A stretch of 64,000 bases of DNA from Trochalopteron elliotii (GCA_024734555.1 JANPWX010020199.1:993985-1057984); one strand, 5' to 3'. Shown: positions 1 through 13,900, numbered from the stretch's first letter. Notes: a model not told the origin generated them from the sequence alone. Numbers and translations: made by a program.

Positions 1-72
1 CACTTTGGCCTACAACTCCCACAGTACCGCGGGCGGCGGCCTGCAGTTCCCAGCGTGCCCCGGGAGATGGGA

Positions 73-94
73 ACTACATCTCCCGCAGTGCCCC
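73..94 (+). promoter_or_regulatory. ZNF143-type element (ACTACA..TCCC..AGTGCC)
   Basis: The core ACTACATCTCCCGCAGTGCC closely fits the ACTACAANTCCC-type element bound by ZNF143 and associated factors at many CpG-island promoters. A second, weaker copy lies at about 10-28 in the same orientation, roughly 60 bases upstream. Binding is inferred from motif similarity only. Confidence 0.55.
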
Positions 95-142
95 AAGAGA
101 AAATGGAGGTTGGCTTGGCGCGTCACTGCCCCCCCGTCGGAG

Positions 143-153
143 TGCGCATGCGG
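143..153 (+). promoter_or_regulatory. NRF1-like site
   Basis: TGCGCATGCGG is a near match to the palindromic NRF1 consensus (YGCGCAYGCGCR), differing at the third-last base. It lies about 50 bases downstream of the strongest ZNF143-type element, as expected for a TATA-less housekeeping promoter. Confidence 0.5.
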
Positions 154-420
154 CCGGGCGGCGGCTGAGGTGGCGGAGGCGGCGGTGGCGGTGGCCGAAG
201 GTGCGGCAGGAGCGGGTGGCGGGTGGCGACGCGCCGTGGTGGCCTGGCGCGGTCCGCCGCGCCTTTCCCTGGAGGGGCCGCGGGCGTGGACTTGACTCCC
301 CAGGCGGTCCGCAGGCCCCGGACCCCACCTGCAGGCCGGGCTGGATGGCCTCGCTCTGGGGGCGGCCGCTTCTCCGTGCCCGGGTTTTCTCCGAAGTGGT
401 GGTATTTTGCTTGTAGGTGA

Positions 421-1392
421 CTGTGCAGCTCATGCTGGGCAGTGTCCCCGATGGGGTGCGCTTGTGGTGGCCGAGGCATCTGTTCCCTTGTAGGAAGCTA
501 ATTTATCTCAAGAAGCTGCTGGGCAATGCTAGTCCGACTGATTTCTTTATAGGTTCTGAGAGAATCTGTGAAATTCGGTGTCATCCCACGGCTTTTCATT
601 GCTACTTCAACCATTCCTTTATTTGCGTTTTGCAGCTCCTAAAAAGATTTTTGTTCTTCAGCTGGTTGCTTTTTTTCATCTTTTTGGGTGCTGGCACCAG
701 CACTGTTGTTTCTCAGTCTCATCCTATCTAGGCAGCTTCGACTGTAGTGTTTCTAAAGTTCATTTTGGTGTACAACATACACCGAAACAGTGCATGATTA
801 TGTTTTAAAGCATGAATGCCTCTTTGCTGTGTCCTTAAATGCTTTTTCTTGTTTGATTCATGGCTCTAGTCGGAAGCAGAGTCTGCCGTAAGTGTGCGTG
901 AAGGGAGAGGAGCAGGGTGGGCCGCACCGGAGTGTGAGTGACAGATGGCCACGGTGCTGCCGTAGAAAGCGCACAAGAAAAAGCCCTGATTCTTAGCAGC
1001 AGCTGGAACGCGTTTCTCGGGCCCTGGGGCATTTCTTGGGCACTGTTCACTGCTGAGTTTCTTTTTTTGAAGAGGAGCTACTATGTGTAGGGTGTTTTCT
1101 TCTAAGTCTTAACTACACGCTCTTAACACACCTCTCCTCTTCCTTAAATTTATCTTAATCTGTAAAAAAAACTTTCATTCTTGGATAGCTACTTTGTATC
1201 GTTTAGCAGCTTGGAGTAGTGACTGAATCCTGCATTGGATTCAGTGAGTAGTTCTAACCGTGTCGTTTTTTTCTTCAGTTGCTAGTGCTGTATGCGTTTT
1301 GGCATACTGCACTATATTTCTCTGTTTAAAATAACCTTTGTGCAATAAAGGTATAAACATTTTGTATGTGTCTGAATATCTTTTTTTACAAG
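421..1392 (+). other. SKIC3: 5' untranslated / first-intron region of SKIC3 (exons unresolved)
   Basis: The human gene has non-coding 5' exons before the start-codon exon, so some of this stretch should be spliced leader. Candidate donors are AAG|GTGCGG after position 200 and TAG|GTGACT after 416. A weak candidate small exon lies between TTCCCTTGTAG and the GT after TTTATAG (about 494-552). No reading frame here resembles a known protein. cDNA would be needed to fix the leader. Confidence 0.3.
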
Positions 1393-1427
1393 GACTCATG
1401 ATACATCCTTTGTATTTAGCAGCCACA

Positions 1428-4400
1428 ATGTCAAATAAGGAGGTGAAGGCAGCATTAAAGAGTGCTAGAGATGCAATAAGAAATAAAGAGTATAAGGAGG
1501 CCTTAAAACATTGCAAGGTAATTAATTTTATACTTAATTAAAGGTAAGTTTGGAGCTTTTTGCACATTTGGGTTTTTTTTTCCCATACTGCTACAGGTGT
1601 ATAATGGTGCAGAGCCCAGACTACTTTATTGATGTGATAGTTGAGATGGATTTTCAGATTTAATTTAATTGATTATTTGTGTTAGTTGCCTGCATGTAAA
1701 ATTTCATTCCTCTTCCTTTTGAATTTACTTACATGTGGCAATAAGAGTATTAAGTCTAGAATGATAGAGATAAAAATCCATTTCTAATCCAAACCTCAGA
1801 GGAATGCTTTAATTGCTGAGCTGCAGATACAGGTCAGCACTTCAGTTATGAAGCATCCTCTGGTATAAGAAACTGAATTTACTTATCTCAGCATCTTCCT
1901 TAAAATTACTTAGCTTCTAATATTGCCATATAAAATAATCCACCAAACGGTAGTGCTGAAACTCAGTACATGGATTTATAAGTTACATTCCTTACATCAG
2001 TTTTACTTAAAATTGTGTCTTTTTAGGCAGTCTTGAAGCAAGAAAAAAATAACTACAATGCTTGGGTATTCATTGGCCTCGCAGCTGCTGAGTTAGAGCA
2101 GCCTGATCAGGCCAAAGGAGCATACAAGAAGGCTATTGAACTTGAGCCAAACCAATTGCTGGCATGGCAGGTATGTGAATGTCCGCTTTTTGTTTCTCTC
2201 AAATGTGTCCCTGTGGAGTCAAATAACAGGAATAAAGCAGAGTTAAGACTTGTATCTTGTTTTCTGGAGGCCCTTAAGTGCCACAGAAGCTTTGGAGTAG
2301 ATGAGGTTCCTGTTAGTTGCGTGTCCAATGTAAAACCATGGTGAATTTTATTTTCAGTATATTTGAGCTTGTATTTCTTGTGTAGACTACACAGCTGTGA
2401 GAAATGCAAGAGAGAACATGAATGGAAACAAATACAGTAAATTTGTCCATGTAAAAATGTCAGTGCTTCTAGCTCAAGAAGCACTTGATAGTTCTTTTCT
2501 TATGGAGAGAAAATGTTTCATCTCGCAATGTATTTTCCCAGCTTTCAACATTAAGTGGATTGTTAATGAATGTTGTTGTTACTTGAAAGCAAAAGTGTAC
2601 ATTTAAAATATCTGTGTGGTGTGTGCATTACAGTCTACTGTAATACAGATTTACAACCTACAGTTTTGTTATTTATTGATTCATGAAACATAAGGTTTCG
2701 TATTAAGTCTGTTGCTGATATCAACAATCAATGTTTTTCTGAGATAATAAGGTTCTTAGTATTTTCAGTATAAATGCTATTTTAAAGTATAACTGTTAGG
2801 GCCTGAATTCAGTGTATGTTGACATTTCCTCACTTTTGCAATTAGATAGATTCTAGCTTTCTTGATGCAATACTTAGGTGCATATATATATTATTATATA
2901 TTTGGCATATTTTATATATGTATTATCATATGACCTAGTAAACTTCTGTATTGTCTTTTGTGCAGACAAGATCATGTAATATGTACAAGCGTCAAAGAAT
3001 TGTTGGTATTAGTTAAGAAGGTGAAGAAAGCATTTCACTTATTCTAAGTAGATTGAGTGGGCTGTGCAGAGTTCTGCACAGTGATTACTGCCTTAACACT
3101 TCACCCAGCTGAAGGCAATGGAATATTTTTTAATGCAGAACAGGTAGCATTCTCATAAAACATAAGCATTGTCATCAAATCTTACATCCTCTACTTTTTT
3201 TGGGTTTTTTTCTTAAGGGATTAGCAAATTTATATGAGAAACCCAACCAAACAGATGTCAAAGGAGACTTAGCAGATGTTTACCAAAAACTCTTGGAACT
3301 CTATGAAAGGTAAAGGATATTGAATGCCATAAATTCAGTCTTAAGATTTTTAGTTCAGTGAATGCCATTGGTGATGTACAGTGTAGACTTTGTGTTTTTT
3401 AATGCCTTTTCACATCAGTGGTTCAGCCATTTGCTAACATTTTCTCTGCTTAGTTAAGGTTTCTTCTTTCTGTCCCTTTTGGTGGAGCAAAAACTCTTTG
3501 TTTACTTGTAGTTGAAGCTAGTAGTGTAGGGAATTCTGTGTTATCCTATTCCTGTCTAAACTCAGTGCCTTGAAGCATTTATCTCTGATAGTTCATTGCC
3601 TGCATTAGTAAGAAGGCTCATTTTTCACTGGTTTAAGATCACAGAGTATGTATCGTGCAATTCATAGAGGCACATTTCTAAACAAATCTAACTCAGCTGT
3701 CACTGTAGCTGACTGGAGTGTTTGGTTGTTCCCTTATTGATCAAAAAGTCCCTGAAAGTTTTTTTTTTTAATTCAGAGCAGAAATTAGTAAAACTTCTAG
3801 GGTGATTTGTAGTATTTATTCTAAATATTAGTTTGACAACTAAACTTACTGAAAATCATTTGTCAGAATTTGAAAAACATTACACTGTTATATGAAAAAC
3901 TTAGCTTGTTTTGGGGGGATTCTCTTCCTCCTTTCTAGTGGTGACAAGCAGAAATGGTGTGATGTATGTAACAAGCTTGTGGAGCTATACCATCAAGAAA
4001 AGAAATATTTAGAGGTAGGTCAAGCACTTTTTCTTCTAACAATAATTTCCATTTTATCTAACTACTTCTTATCAAGGAATCCCCACTCTTACAAGCCACA
4101 GATCTCCTTGTGGACCACAACCAGGAAGAAATTATTTTAACTGTATTTTGTCTTTTCCACTGGGTGAGACTTGGATACAATCGATTAAACTGACAGAACT
4201 GGCAAAGACTATTAGTATTGAGACTGAAAGGGCAGAATTTCATTCTTCCGTTGTATTTCTAGAAGTCAGAAATGCACATCTACACACACTGTGTGTGAGT
4301 CAGGTGTCCTTTGCCTAACTTGGCCAGTGCTGGCTGTCTGATGAGCGTTTCACTGTTGAGGTGATCCCTTCCTAGGCTGTTACTGAGTCTCCATTCTAGA

Positions 4401-7400
4401 GGGTAAGGTGGGATGTATACAAAACCTGAACTCAGTTGCATGTGTTTTATGTACTGCATTCCCAGCGCAATGATAAAAATCCCTTTCAGAGCAACACAAG
4501 TTTTGCAGAAATCTTTGTGACACTGGTCAGTATCACGAGGTGGAGTTGTTAAATGCCTGTGTGGTTCAACAATGTTTCCAGCAATCTCTATAATATTGCT
4601 ACAGAATATGTATTTTGGAGGTATGCTGTTCACTTTTCCTTTGATCTTTGAAAAGGCTGTTTTCTTATATGGTGGTGCACGATCGTACTCCATGTCTTCT
4701 TCCCACCTTTCCTCCAGCAATGGAAGATGAAAAATTTTACATAGCACAGAATGTGGGACTGAAGACTATTAATTAGCTCCAAAGCCTCATTGTATAATAG
4801 CTTCATAAACTAAATTTAATGCTAACAGTTTAGCAATTGAGGGCATGCTTACCCTATAAAGAACAAGAAACTGAGTTAGTCTTCAGGGTCCTATTTTTTT
4901 AAAAAATTTCTGTTGACTTTTCTACACTGGAATTTCAGTGTGGACTGCTGCTTTTGTTTTCTTCCTGTTCACAGTGCTCTAGATCTTTAATCTACTTTTA
5001 CTGTTGATTTCCTCTAGGAACTAGAGTCAGAATTCATATGCTCTTGATGTTCTCTACCTTACTTACTGTACTTTGGAAGGTGGAGAGGTCCCACACAATG
5101 CTTTGGGACTTGCTATTTATTTAGTCAGAGAGCAGGTAAATCTGAAGAAAGATAACAGAAGGACATTTGGCTTAGGAATGCAGCCGCGGCCGAAACAAGA
5201 GTGTAAAAAGACTGAAACAGGGGCGGGTTTTATGGTAATAAACAATTATAATATGTATGTGGTGACTGTGGATAAGCAGCGCACTTGCAGAGGATCAGAA
5301 TGCACTCTAGGTGGAGCAGTCCCCCATGCATCCCTCACCCAGTAAATAATGCCGACTTCTTAAAGCTACATTGGTGTTAAGGAGTTTATTCACCCAGTTT
5401 TCAGTAAATTTTGGTGACAGGTTGACTACTTGTATCATACTTTCAGCTCTTTCAGGAGTAACAGCATGGGTCATTCATTCCTGTTGACAGGTGGCTGAAA
5501 CTTGGCAGAAACTAATAAGGATGAAGCAGGAGGAAGGTGCAGAAAAGACAGAGCTTCATCAGCTTTGGAAGAAGATGATCCAATTACTGAAAGACAGTAC
5601 AAGGAACCAGGATAATAAGACTGGGCAGTTGGTAATGTTTCTCACTCCTTGTTCAGCTAGGTACATATATATGTACAGTGCAACTAGTAATTGAAGCCCA
5701 TTTGTCTGAGTTGTCTGTCTCAATGTTCAGAGGTACTAAGCTTCTGTGGAAAAGCTGGGCAGTTTTACTTTCTGACAAAAACTACAACTGCAGCAGCCTG
5801 AGATGAGCCTTAGATATAATGAGTCACCTAAATTCTTCATAAATTGTTCTGGCATGGTTTGTTCCACAGGGTGTAGTCCTTCAGTAAGACTCCTCCAGCA
5901 TGGGTCCTTTTCTTGCTTTCAGATATTCTCACTCATCTCTCTGTCTGTAATTGCTGTTGTACTGGTTTCTTCTCCTTCTTGAATCTGTTATCCCAGAAGC
6001 ACTACCAGCATTGCTGATGCTCTCAGCCAACAGCATATCTGTCTTGAAGCCAGCTGGTATCAACTGTGTTGAACATGGGGGAAGTTTCTAGCAGCTTGGG
6101 TTCTCATAGAGCCCACCCCACTTAGCCTCCCACTAGCAAAGCTTTGCCACACAAAACCAATACAAATGTTCTTCAAAACAACAAACTGCTTTCATCCAAA
6201 TTGGAAGAGATGGCCTTGTGAGGTTTTTCCATTTTCTTGTACCTATTCGTTATCCTAGATAGGAGTATTTTGATTCAAGTTTTCTTTTCTCCTCTAGATG
6301 TTAAGCTTTAACTTCTTAGGAAAGTGTCAAGGATGATTGAAACCAAACGGAATGATCATGAATTATACTCATCCTGTGTTCTCTGTGGACAAAGTTAATT
6401 TTGTTTTATCTGATTTATCTGTTCTTGGAAGATGAACTTCCTTCAACATGAAAGGTGGAAATTTCTCGTCTCCAGGCTGCTTGATGGCAGTATTTCAGAA
6501 AGGAGAAAATACAAATTGAAGTAATTTCAGATGGCAGAAAATTGAGTCTTGGTCTCTACTTTTGAGAAGACAAAGGCTGTAACTTATGAACTAGTGTTGA
6601 AAAGAGGTGCTGCAGGCAGCACTGCTTTCTTTTTTGGAAAGAAAAAATAACTTAAAAATATTTTTAAAATGTCATAAACATCAGGAATAGGTTTCACATG
6701 CTAATCTACTCTTTTCTGCAGTTTTGAGTAGAGCACCTGAACCTGGAAGGATGTGGACCTGAAGGCAACACACTTCAGTATTTCTCTAGTGACAAGCTGT
6801 GCACAACTTTTTTTTAGCATGCTTGTTTATAAGCCTGCACTCTGGTGCCTGGGTTCCCCAATATACAAAGTCAAGAAAAAAGAGGCTAGAGTTCTAGACC
6901 AGAGTGGAGAGAAGGGCTGACAGCTAATGTTACAGGATAGCAACCTAATTTCCTTTTTTGAATTTGGATTAGGTTCGAAGAAGAATGTATGTTCTTAAAA
7001 AATTTACCTACCTTGTACATCTTATGTTATGTGGCAGCATATTATTGCTTTATCTTGTACTAGACAATTTAGATGTCTTAGATGCTGAATGCTGCTTCAT
7101 GGTAAGGAACTTGCTTCTTGACTTTCTCTGTTCATAGCACTAGTGAAACTTAATGTGTAGGATCTAGGTAATAGCATGTATTACTATCCACTTCAATAGC
7201 TATCCACTTTAATACGGAGGGGCTGGAAGGCATGTCCTCTCGGGAGCAGATGGTAACTTTGGGTTTTCCTAGTTTGGAGGAGGCTGAGGGGTGCCCTCTA
7301 CTGTCTGCAGCTTCCTGAGCAGGGGAAGTGGAGAGGGAGGTGCTGAGCTATTCTTTCTAGCATCTAGTGATAGAATGTGTGGGACTGGTCCACAGAACTT

Positions 7401-7989
7401 GATATGTGGCAGCATTTCTTTACTAAATTAAAAGGGACATCAAACATTGAAGCAGCGCTCCTAGAAAATCAGTTGATGCCCCAAATCTACCAGTGTTCAA
7501 GAGGCATTTGGTCGATGCCCTTAATAACATGCTTTAGCTTTGTGTCAGATCTGAAGTTCTGAGGTATATGGACTAGATTATTGTTGCATGTTCCTTCCAC
7601 TTGAAATATTCTATTCTAGGAAGATAACATTTCCCTAGATCAATTTTGTTTTGCGCTCCTGATTTTTTGTTATTTCAGCTTTTGACTGCCTTTGAACATG
7701 CGCTGCACTCTGCTGACACTATTCCTGGTGAAGACCACCAAAGTCTTTACAAAGACTTCATACAGTGCTTGTCAAAAGTAAGATTGTGTTAAAGTGTCTT
7801 TCTAGTAAGAAAACAGGTGTATTCTTTCACATCTGAGAACTCACACAAATAACTGTTTACTTTTGTTTTTTCCTTTCAAGTTTCCTCATGAAGTAACTAG
7901 GTTGGAAAGGGCCTGTCATGATATGATGGCTTTGTACCCTACTATGAGTTACCCTTTGGAAGTACTTTGCTTGCACTTTGTCCAGTCAG
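1428..7989 (+). CDS. SKIC3: SKIC3 coding exons 1-7 (residues 1-250)
   Basis: The exons are 1428-1517, 2027-2170, 3218-3309, 3939-4014, 5491-5631, 7679-7777 and 7881-7989. They encode the N-terminal TPR arm. Exons 1 and 2 carry the first two TPR units, with W43 and a classic helix-B ending ELEP at 68-71. Exon 4 opens with a serine codon split over the junction and encodes [17 protein letters not shown]. Exon 5 begins with the valine of VAETWQKLI. The first intron within the coding region (1518-2026) and intron 3 (3310-3938) show nothing but AT-rich sequence. Intron 2 (2171-3217) is also featureless. Intron 5 (5632-7678) holds an LTR remnant. Confidence 0.95.
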
Positions 7990-10900
7990 GTGAGTAGGAT
8001 GGATTTAGGCATTTCTGGGGCTTAAATTTATTTTAAATAGTGGGTTTTGTGACAATCTATTTACATGTTTTTACCTTTCACAAAGAATATACAAGTACAC
8101 TCTTTACTTCTGTGTTATGTTTCTGGAAATAAGGTATTTGGTCCCGTGACTTGTCATTTCCTGTAGGTGAGCAGTGACTCTAAGTGACAAAAACCTCCTG
8201 TGAGTTAAGTCAAACTCTTTGAGGTCTCAAAGAAAAAAATGCCTTACTTGAAAAGCAGCGTCTCCAGATAAATGAATAGTAGCTTCTTGACCTTTAAAGG
8301 AGAAATGAAAAGGTGTTAGCCAGTGCTCTGAGGTTCACGATGGACTGCACTTAGGTTATTCTTGACACAGGTTGTCTGTCATCACAAAAACAAACAAACA
8401 ACAATAAAAACAGATAAACATTTGTGAAACTGTTAGAAAGTGTGCCTTGTGAATAGGGAATAAACAGATCTGTTTAGATATGTATTCTGAGTAGAAAAGG
8501 AGAATCTTTGAGGGAAAAAACCAAAATATGGTGTGTTCAGAAGTTCAGGGATCTGAAGCTATGGATTACTATTTTGAATCATTTACTGAACAACGTTGCA
8601 GTAGTTGCACACTTTCTCATAATTTTCAAAGGCAGTTATTTGATTTTAGCTTTTCATTTTATTGGTTAAGGCATCAGAAGTTGATTTTATTTCTTTTTAA
8701 AGCAAGGAAACCAAATCAGAAATAAAACCCACTCTAGAAATGAGTTTCCACTTTGGTAGAAAAAGGCCTTTTCCTGTTTTGAAGAAATGGAATAATGTAG
8801 CAAAATAAAGCAAGTGAGAATTTTTCACTTTGTTTTGAAAGGATGAAGACAAATGAGGCCCAGACTCAAACATTTCTAAAGTGTTTGAAAATGCTTTATG
8901 TTTTGGAGAAACAGGCAGAAACTAATTTTCAAAGGAAAAGGTTATTGCAGTTCTTGTATACTAGCACTATGGCAACACCTCACTGTCCTACAAGCTTCTT
9001 GGAGGGGGAAGTTTTAGTAATGCTTTTTGTTTAGATCTGAGTCATATGTTTCAGTCCTTCACGTCCTTCATTCCTCGTAGGCTTGTTAATTCAGATGCAT
9101 TGTAAAGTCACCTTTGGCAGACGCAGATGAGAGCAGCTGTTATGCCACATGAATCAATAATTTCTTTAAGAAAATAATAGTTTGAAGGTTGTTGCAACAA
9201 GTCACAAAGTACCTGTAAACATTGCCAAGTCTACAATCACAGCTAAATACAAGCATCAAAAGTTAGTGGCATCAGTTAAAAGTAAGCTAAAACATTAAAT
9301 TGTATGGTTTCATGGCAAGGTAGTTTCAACAAGCTTATCACAGCAAATGGTTAGGTGCACAATGTCTCATCTGGAAGGAAATTATTTTGATTTGTTTGTG
9401 TCAGATTCTGACATGTGGGCATTCAGCTGAACTTACGTGAAAAGCATATGAAGGAATTAATATTTATTGATAAAGGAAGTATACCTGGAGTAATTTAGCA
9501 GAAGTGGTTATTCAGGTTTCACACTGTCAGTTTATTTTGTTTCACACTACTGAGTATTTAGATTACTTCTTGGGTTTTAGTTTTTTTATGGGATAGAGGA
9601 TGATAAGTGTGTAGTGCTTTTGGAAAAATCACATTGAACTTGAAGGATAATGATCATTTACATGGATAAGGTAAGCTGTTGCAGTTGTTTTTTTAATCTA
9701 AAACCCTGAAAAACATGTCTTTTTCTAAAACCAGGTACTTTGTCAGAAGAGGCCCTGCACTGTTTCTCTAGGCTTTTGGAGATGGATGTAAACAATGGTC
9801 CAGGCATCATTTGTTTTGGTATAAAATGCCTCAAAGAAAATAAATACAAGGAGGCTGTTAAGACCCTTACTGAAGGTAAATGTGTAATATGAGATGTAAG
9901 TAGTCCGTAACTTGAATACCAGTTTTAGTTTAAGTTGAAAAGTTAGGGAATCTTATACTTGCGTAGTAGGTTACAAATTCTAAGATCAGCTAGATTTTAA
10001 AAGAATGCTGAACACTTTGTCAGCTTATGTTGAGGTTTTTTGAATATAGCTTTAAGTATAGCATTTCTGAAGCCTTTCATTTGTATTGTAGCCAACTTTG
10101 TAGTGTTCTAAGGTAAACCATTTTTACTCCTACTGTTATTGAGGAAGTAACTGTATGAAACACTAAGTGGAGCAATAGCAATAAATGAAGGAACGTGGAA
10201 TTTATGAAGTAAAATGTAATGCAGCTTCTCTGGTCGAGTCACTGCATTTCTCTACCTGACCAAAAGTGACTTTTCTCTGAAGTTACTTTGTTTTAAAACC
10301 TCTTCAACACATACATTGGGTAAAGACTTGCATTGAGTATCTAGAGAGAAATATTGTAAGAGTTTCTTTCTTTTTTGTGGTTGTTTTACAGTAACCGTAT
10401 TTGCTGAAGACTTGGCTTGCTCATCTGTAAATTAACTTGCTTGTATTGAAACGGCAAAACTCTCTCCAAAGTACTCCTAAATATACTAGTGGGAAAATGA
10501 GACTTCCCACTCTCACTGTGCTGCTGTGGCAGCTTATAGTGAAAACTGGGTAAATAATTGGGATGTAAGCATTCATGAGTCAGTCAGACTATGCTGTGAT
10601 GTCCTGCATCCATTTTCCTAGGTTTAGAATAAGATTGTTTCTGAAAGGGAATTTTGGAATATTCTACAGTGAAGCAACATCTTGCCTAAAACATGAAACA
10701 AAAGTTTAATGTGCCTAAAAGCACATGAAGAGGAAAAAGTGTTCTTGGAAAAGAAATTCTTCTGACTTAAATGGCCATTTGACAAAAGATAGTATTTTAT
10801 TTTAATTAATATTAGGTTGTTTTTCTTTTTTTACTTTTACACGTAGACTTTGCTTACAGCAGAGAGGACGCAAAGACAAGGCTCTTGGTATAATGTGTAA

Positions 10901-13900
10901 ATATAGAGAGTTTGGAAATACTGTCTGCTCCAGCAAGCCACATGTTTGCATCTTCAGCATTGAAGCTTCCAGGCATTACTTTGTCATATCAGAAGACAGA
11001 AATTCAATTTTATTGGTGAATCTTTAATTAAGGCAGGTTCATCAGAAAGTTTTAATATAAGTAATGTTACATATACATTATAAATAACAAAATTAAGCCT
11101 AACTTACATGCTTTCTCGGTTTTGCCTTGTTGCATGGAGGTGTCTATGTCCAAAACAGTCTAAAATAAGACTCAGAAAAAATTACTGTAAGTCTTACTAT
11201 CTGATTGATATTATGTTTTTGGTGGCATTATATGGAAATAAAGTGTCTACTAGCTATAGTGTCTTTGCAACCCTAAGCAATTTCAAGTGTCTTTTTTAAA
11301 CTCTTACTAGGTTTGCAGAAGACTAACCAGTGCCCAGCAGCCTGGTATTATCTAGCAGAAGCACAGATGAAAATCCATGAACACAGGAATGCTGTCCTGT
11401 CTTGCAATCAAGGTAACTGCCTGCTAATTAAAAGAGCAACTGCAGAACTATGCTGCTTTTTGTACTGCAGCCCACGTGGCCTTTGTGTGGTAGGTCTGAA
11501 TTAGTAGTAGTCACAGTCCCTTGCTTTTTGCAGTCTCAGGCTTGTGCTGCCTCTCTTGTTTTATGACAACTGAAAAGCACCTTATGCTGCTTAGTCTCAG
11601 TAACAGAGAAAACACTTGGCTAAGTGGATCCAGAAAGCTGTCTGATGGTTAATGTTTAGGTTTACATGTTCTGGTGTGCTGCTTCTGCTGGTGGTTGACC
11701 AGTGCTGGCAAGTGACAGATTGCCTGAAACCACAAAGGTAGGTGTCACAAATATTTAGCCTGGTAGGTATCATGTTTCAACCTGAAAAACAAATTTTTTA
11801 TCAAGTTAATGTAAAATGGAGAAATTATGCATAGTACAGCTGCATCTGAAGAAACTCAGTGTAAAACTTCATCTGTGCTAGCTGGCAGTGAGTGCAGTTA
11901 TTGTGATCTGGTGATGCATGTGTCAGCTGAACAGAGCCGCTCTCTGGTGGTTATAAATGAAGGGGCAGCTAAAGTGGGCTTCTTGTGTGGCAGGGACAAA
12001 TGTAGTGAAAAATTTCTCAAGAAAGACTTGAAGAAATAAAAGTATACAGACCCGGCCAAACAGTCACGGGAAATCAAGGGAAAACACTTGCTGGCGAGGG
12101 AAATTCGAAAGACCTTTAAATTTGGGTGGAGGAAAAATGAAAACTGAGCAAAATAGATAAAGAAAGAAATTTATCGGAGAAAGAATGAAAAGAAGGTAAT
12201 TCTTTTCCCATCTGTGTTCAGTGTGGAAGAGCTCAGAGTAACTTCATACCATGACTCTTCTTTGAGACATAACATTAAGGAACTATGAGATACCAACTTG
12301 GGATTTGACTGAGGAAGATAAAGATGAAAATGCTGAAGTTTTAAGGTGTTCCCATAATTGCTTGCTGAAACTGTCTTGGTATCCAAAGGCTTGGAAGTAG
12401 GTAGCAGGGCTCGGAATTTTAAAAAGGGTTCTAGGAAAGTTCAGGGAAACTACTGACAAGGTCTGGTATATTTAGTGGTTGAAATAGTTAAAACTGAAAC
12501 AATAGAATTAAAGAATTTATGTAAAAAAATATTTTGGGGTAGACAGCATGGCCTTTTTAAAGTTGCTTTTTTAGAACTACTTCAAGGAGCTTATGAGCTC
12601 ATAGATAAATGAGATTTCCAGATGGTAGGATCCTTTACTTGACTGTTAAGGAAACTGAATAGCCTTGGGTTAAGAAGTTGTAACATTGACTTTTGGGGTT
12701 TTTTTTAAAAGTAAGTTGAAGTTTTAAAGTAAGTTAAAAAGTAGAGCACAGTATAGTAATTATGTCTGTTTTCAGGCTGGAATGAGGTGTCCCTGACATT
12801 TTTCCCTGATAGCTGTGCTGTTTATGAACGCTAATAACATTATAGTGTTATGAACGAGTTATGAACGAGAACATATGAACGAGTAATAACATTATAGTTT
12901 ACTGCTATGCAAAGCAGAAAGCAAAACTTTGAGGTGATTACCAGAGTGCATAACTGGGTGTTAAGACTCTAGAATTTTATTCATTATTTTAAATGCAAAA
13001 TGATAAGAGTTGTGGGAAGAAGTGTTCTCACAAAGAGAACCTAAACTCTTACTGAAGAAGAATGCAGAAGGTCCTCATTTGGTATGAAAAAATGAGACAG
13101 TTTCATTCCTCTGTGATGCTTTACAGGCAAGTCAAATATTAACAATTTCAGAGAAGGGAATGGTTTGTGAAACATGCCATCTACACACAGTGGCTTTAAG
13201 AACTTCAGCAAATCTGTGTGTAGTTTTGGTAACTATCCACCCCGTCTCAAAAGGAAAACAAGAGTAGAAGTTAATAGACTAGAAATAAGGTTGATCAAAT
13301 GGATTAAAAAATGGAGCCTGTGAGAACAAGTAAATAGCCTGTCAAGTTCTTTTCCAGCCTGGAGAAGAGATAATTTTGAACTCTGTGTACTTGCAAATGA
13401 TGTGGAATATAAATAAAGATCGAGTGTTTTGTTTTCCTATGTGAGATCTGGCTAGTGCCAAATACAACTAAAATGTCAAGCTCAGAGCAAACAAAACAAG
13501 TTTTGTTTTTCAATGGGAGAAGTTAAGTTCCTTGCTAAAAGATGCTGTTGATCCAGAAATTTTTCTTGAGTCCAAACCTGTGTGGAAAGTTGGAGGCAGT
13601 TTTGGGGAAACGTTGCTTTTTACTTGTCCTGTCTTAGTAGCTGAATCAAATGAAAAAAAAAGCTCATCATACATGAAAATAAACAAATACAATTAATTGA
13701 GTTAGGCAGGAATTTCTTGCCTTTGGAGAATGGTGATGCTCAACAGAGATGCCTTGGGTCTCTGAGGGAGATGATACTGTGTATTCAAAAAAGTAATCAG
13801 AACTGCAATAAAGGGTACAAAGTAACTCTGCACAGGCGCCAAGATAGGTTTGTTCCAAGGTCCTTGTTTCTTTAGAGCTCCATTGAGGGAAATGGTAGCA

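Larger units (their letters stand above)
1..420. promoter_or_regulatory. CpG-island promoter of SKIC3, possibly shared with ARSK
   Basis: This is the only strongly GC- and CpG-rich stretch in the window and it sits just upstream of the first SKIC3 exons. It contains two ACTACA-N-TCCC type motifs (about 10-28 and 73-94), a related TTCCCAGCGTGCC element (about 46-58), an NRF1-like TGCGCATGCGG at 143-153, and a GGC/GGT-rich run at about 159-196. No TATA box is evident. In human, SKIC3 and ARSK start head-to-head a few hundred bases apart, so this island may be bidirectional, but I see no ARSK coding sequence on the - strand before position 1. The exact transcription start cannot be read from the sequence. 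Confidence 0.7.

Noticed and set aside
1..480. ARSK first exon on the - strand
   Set aside because: The - strand frames here do not resemble the sulfatase signal peptide or N-terminus. ARSK, if syntenic, lies beyond the left edge.
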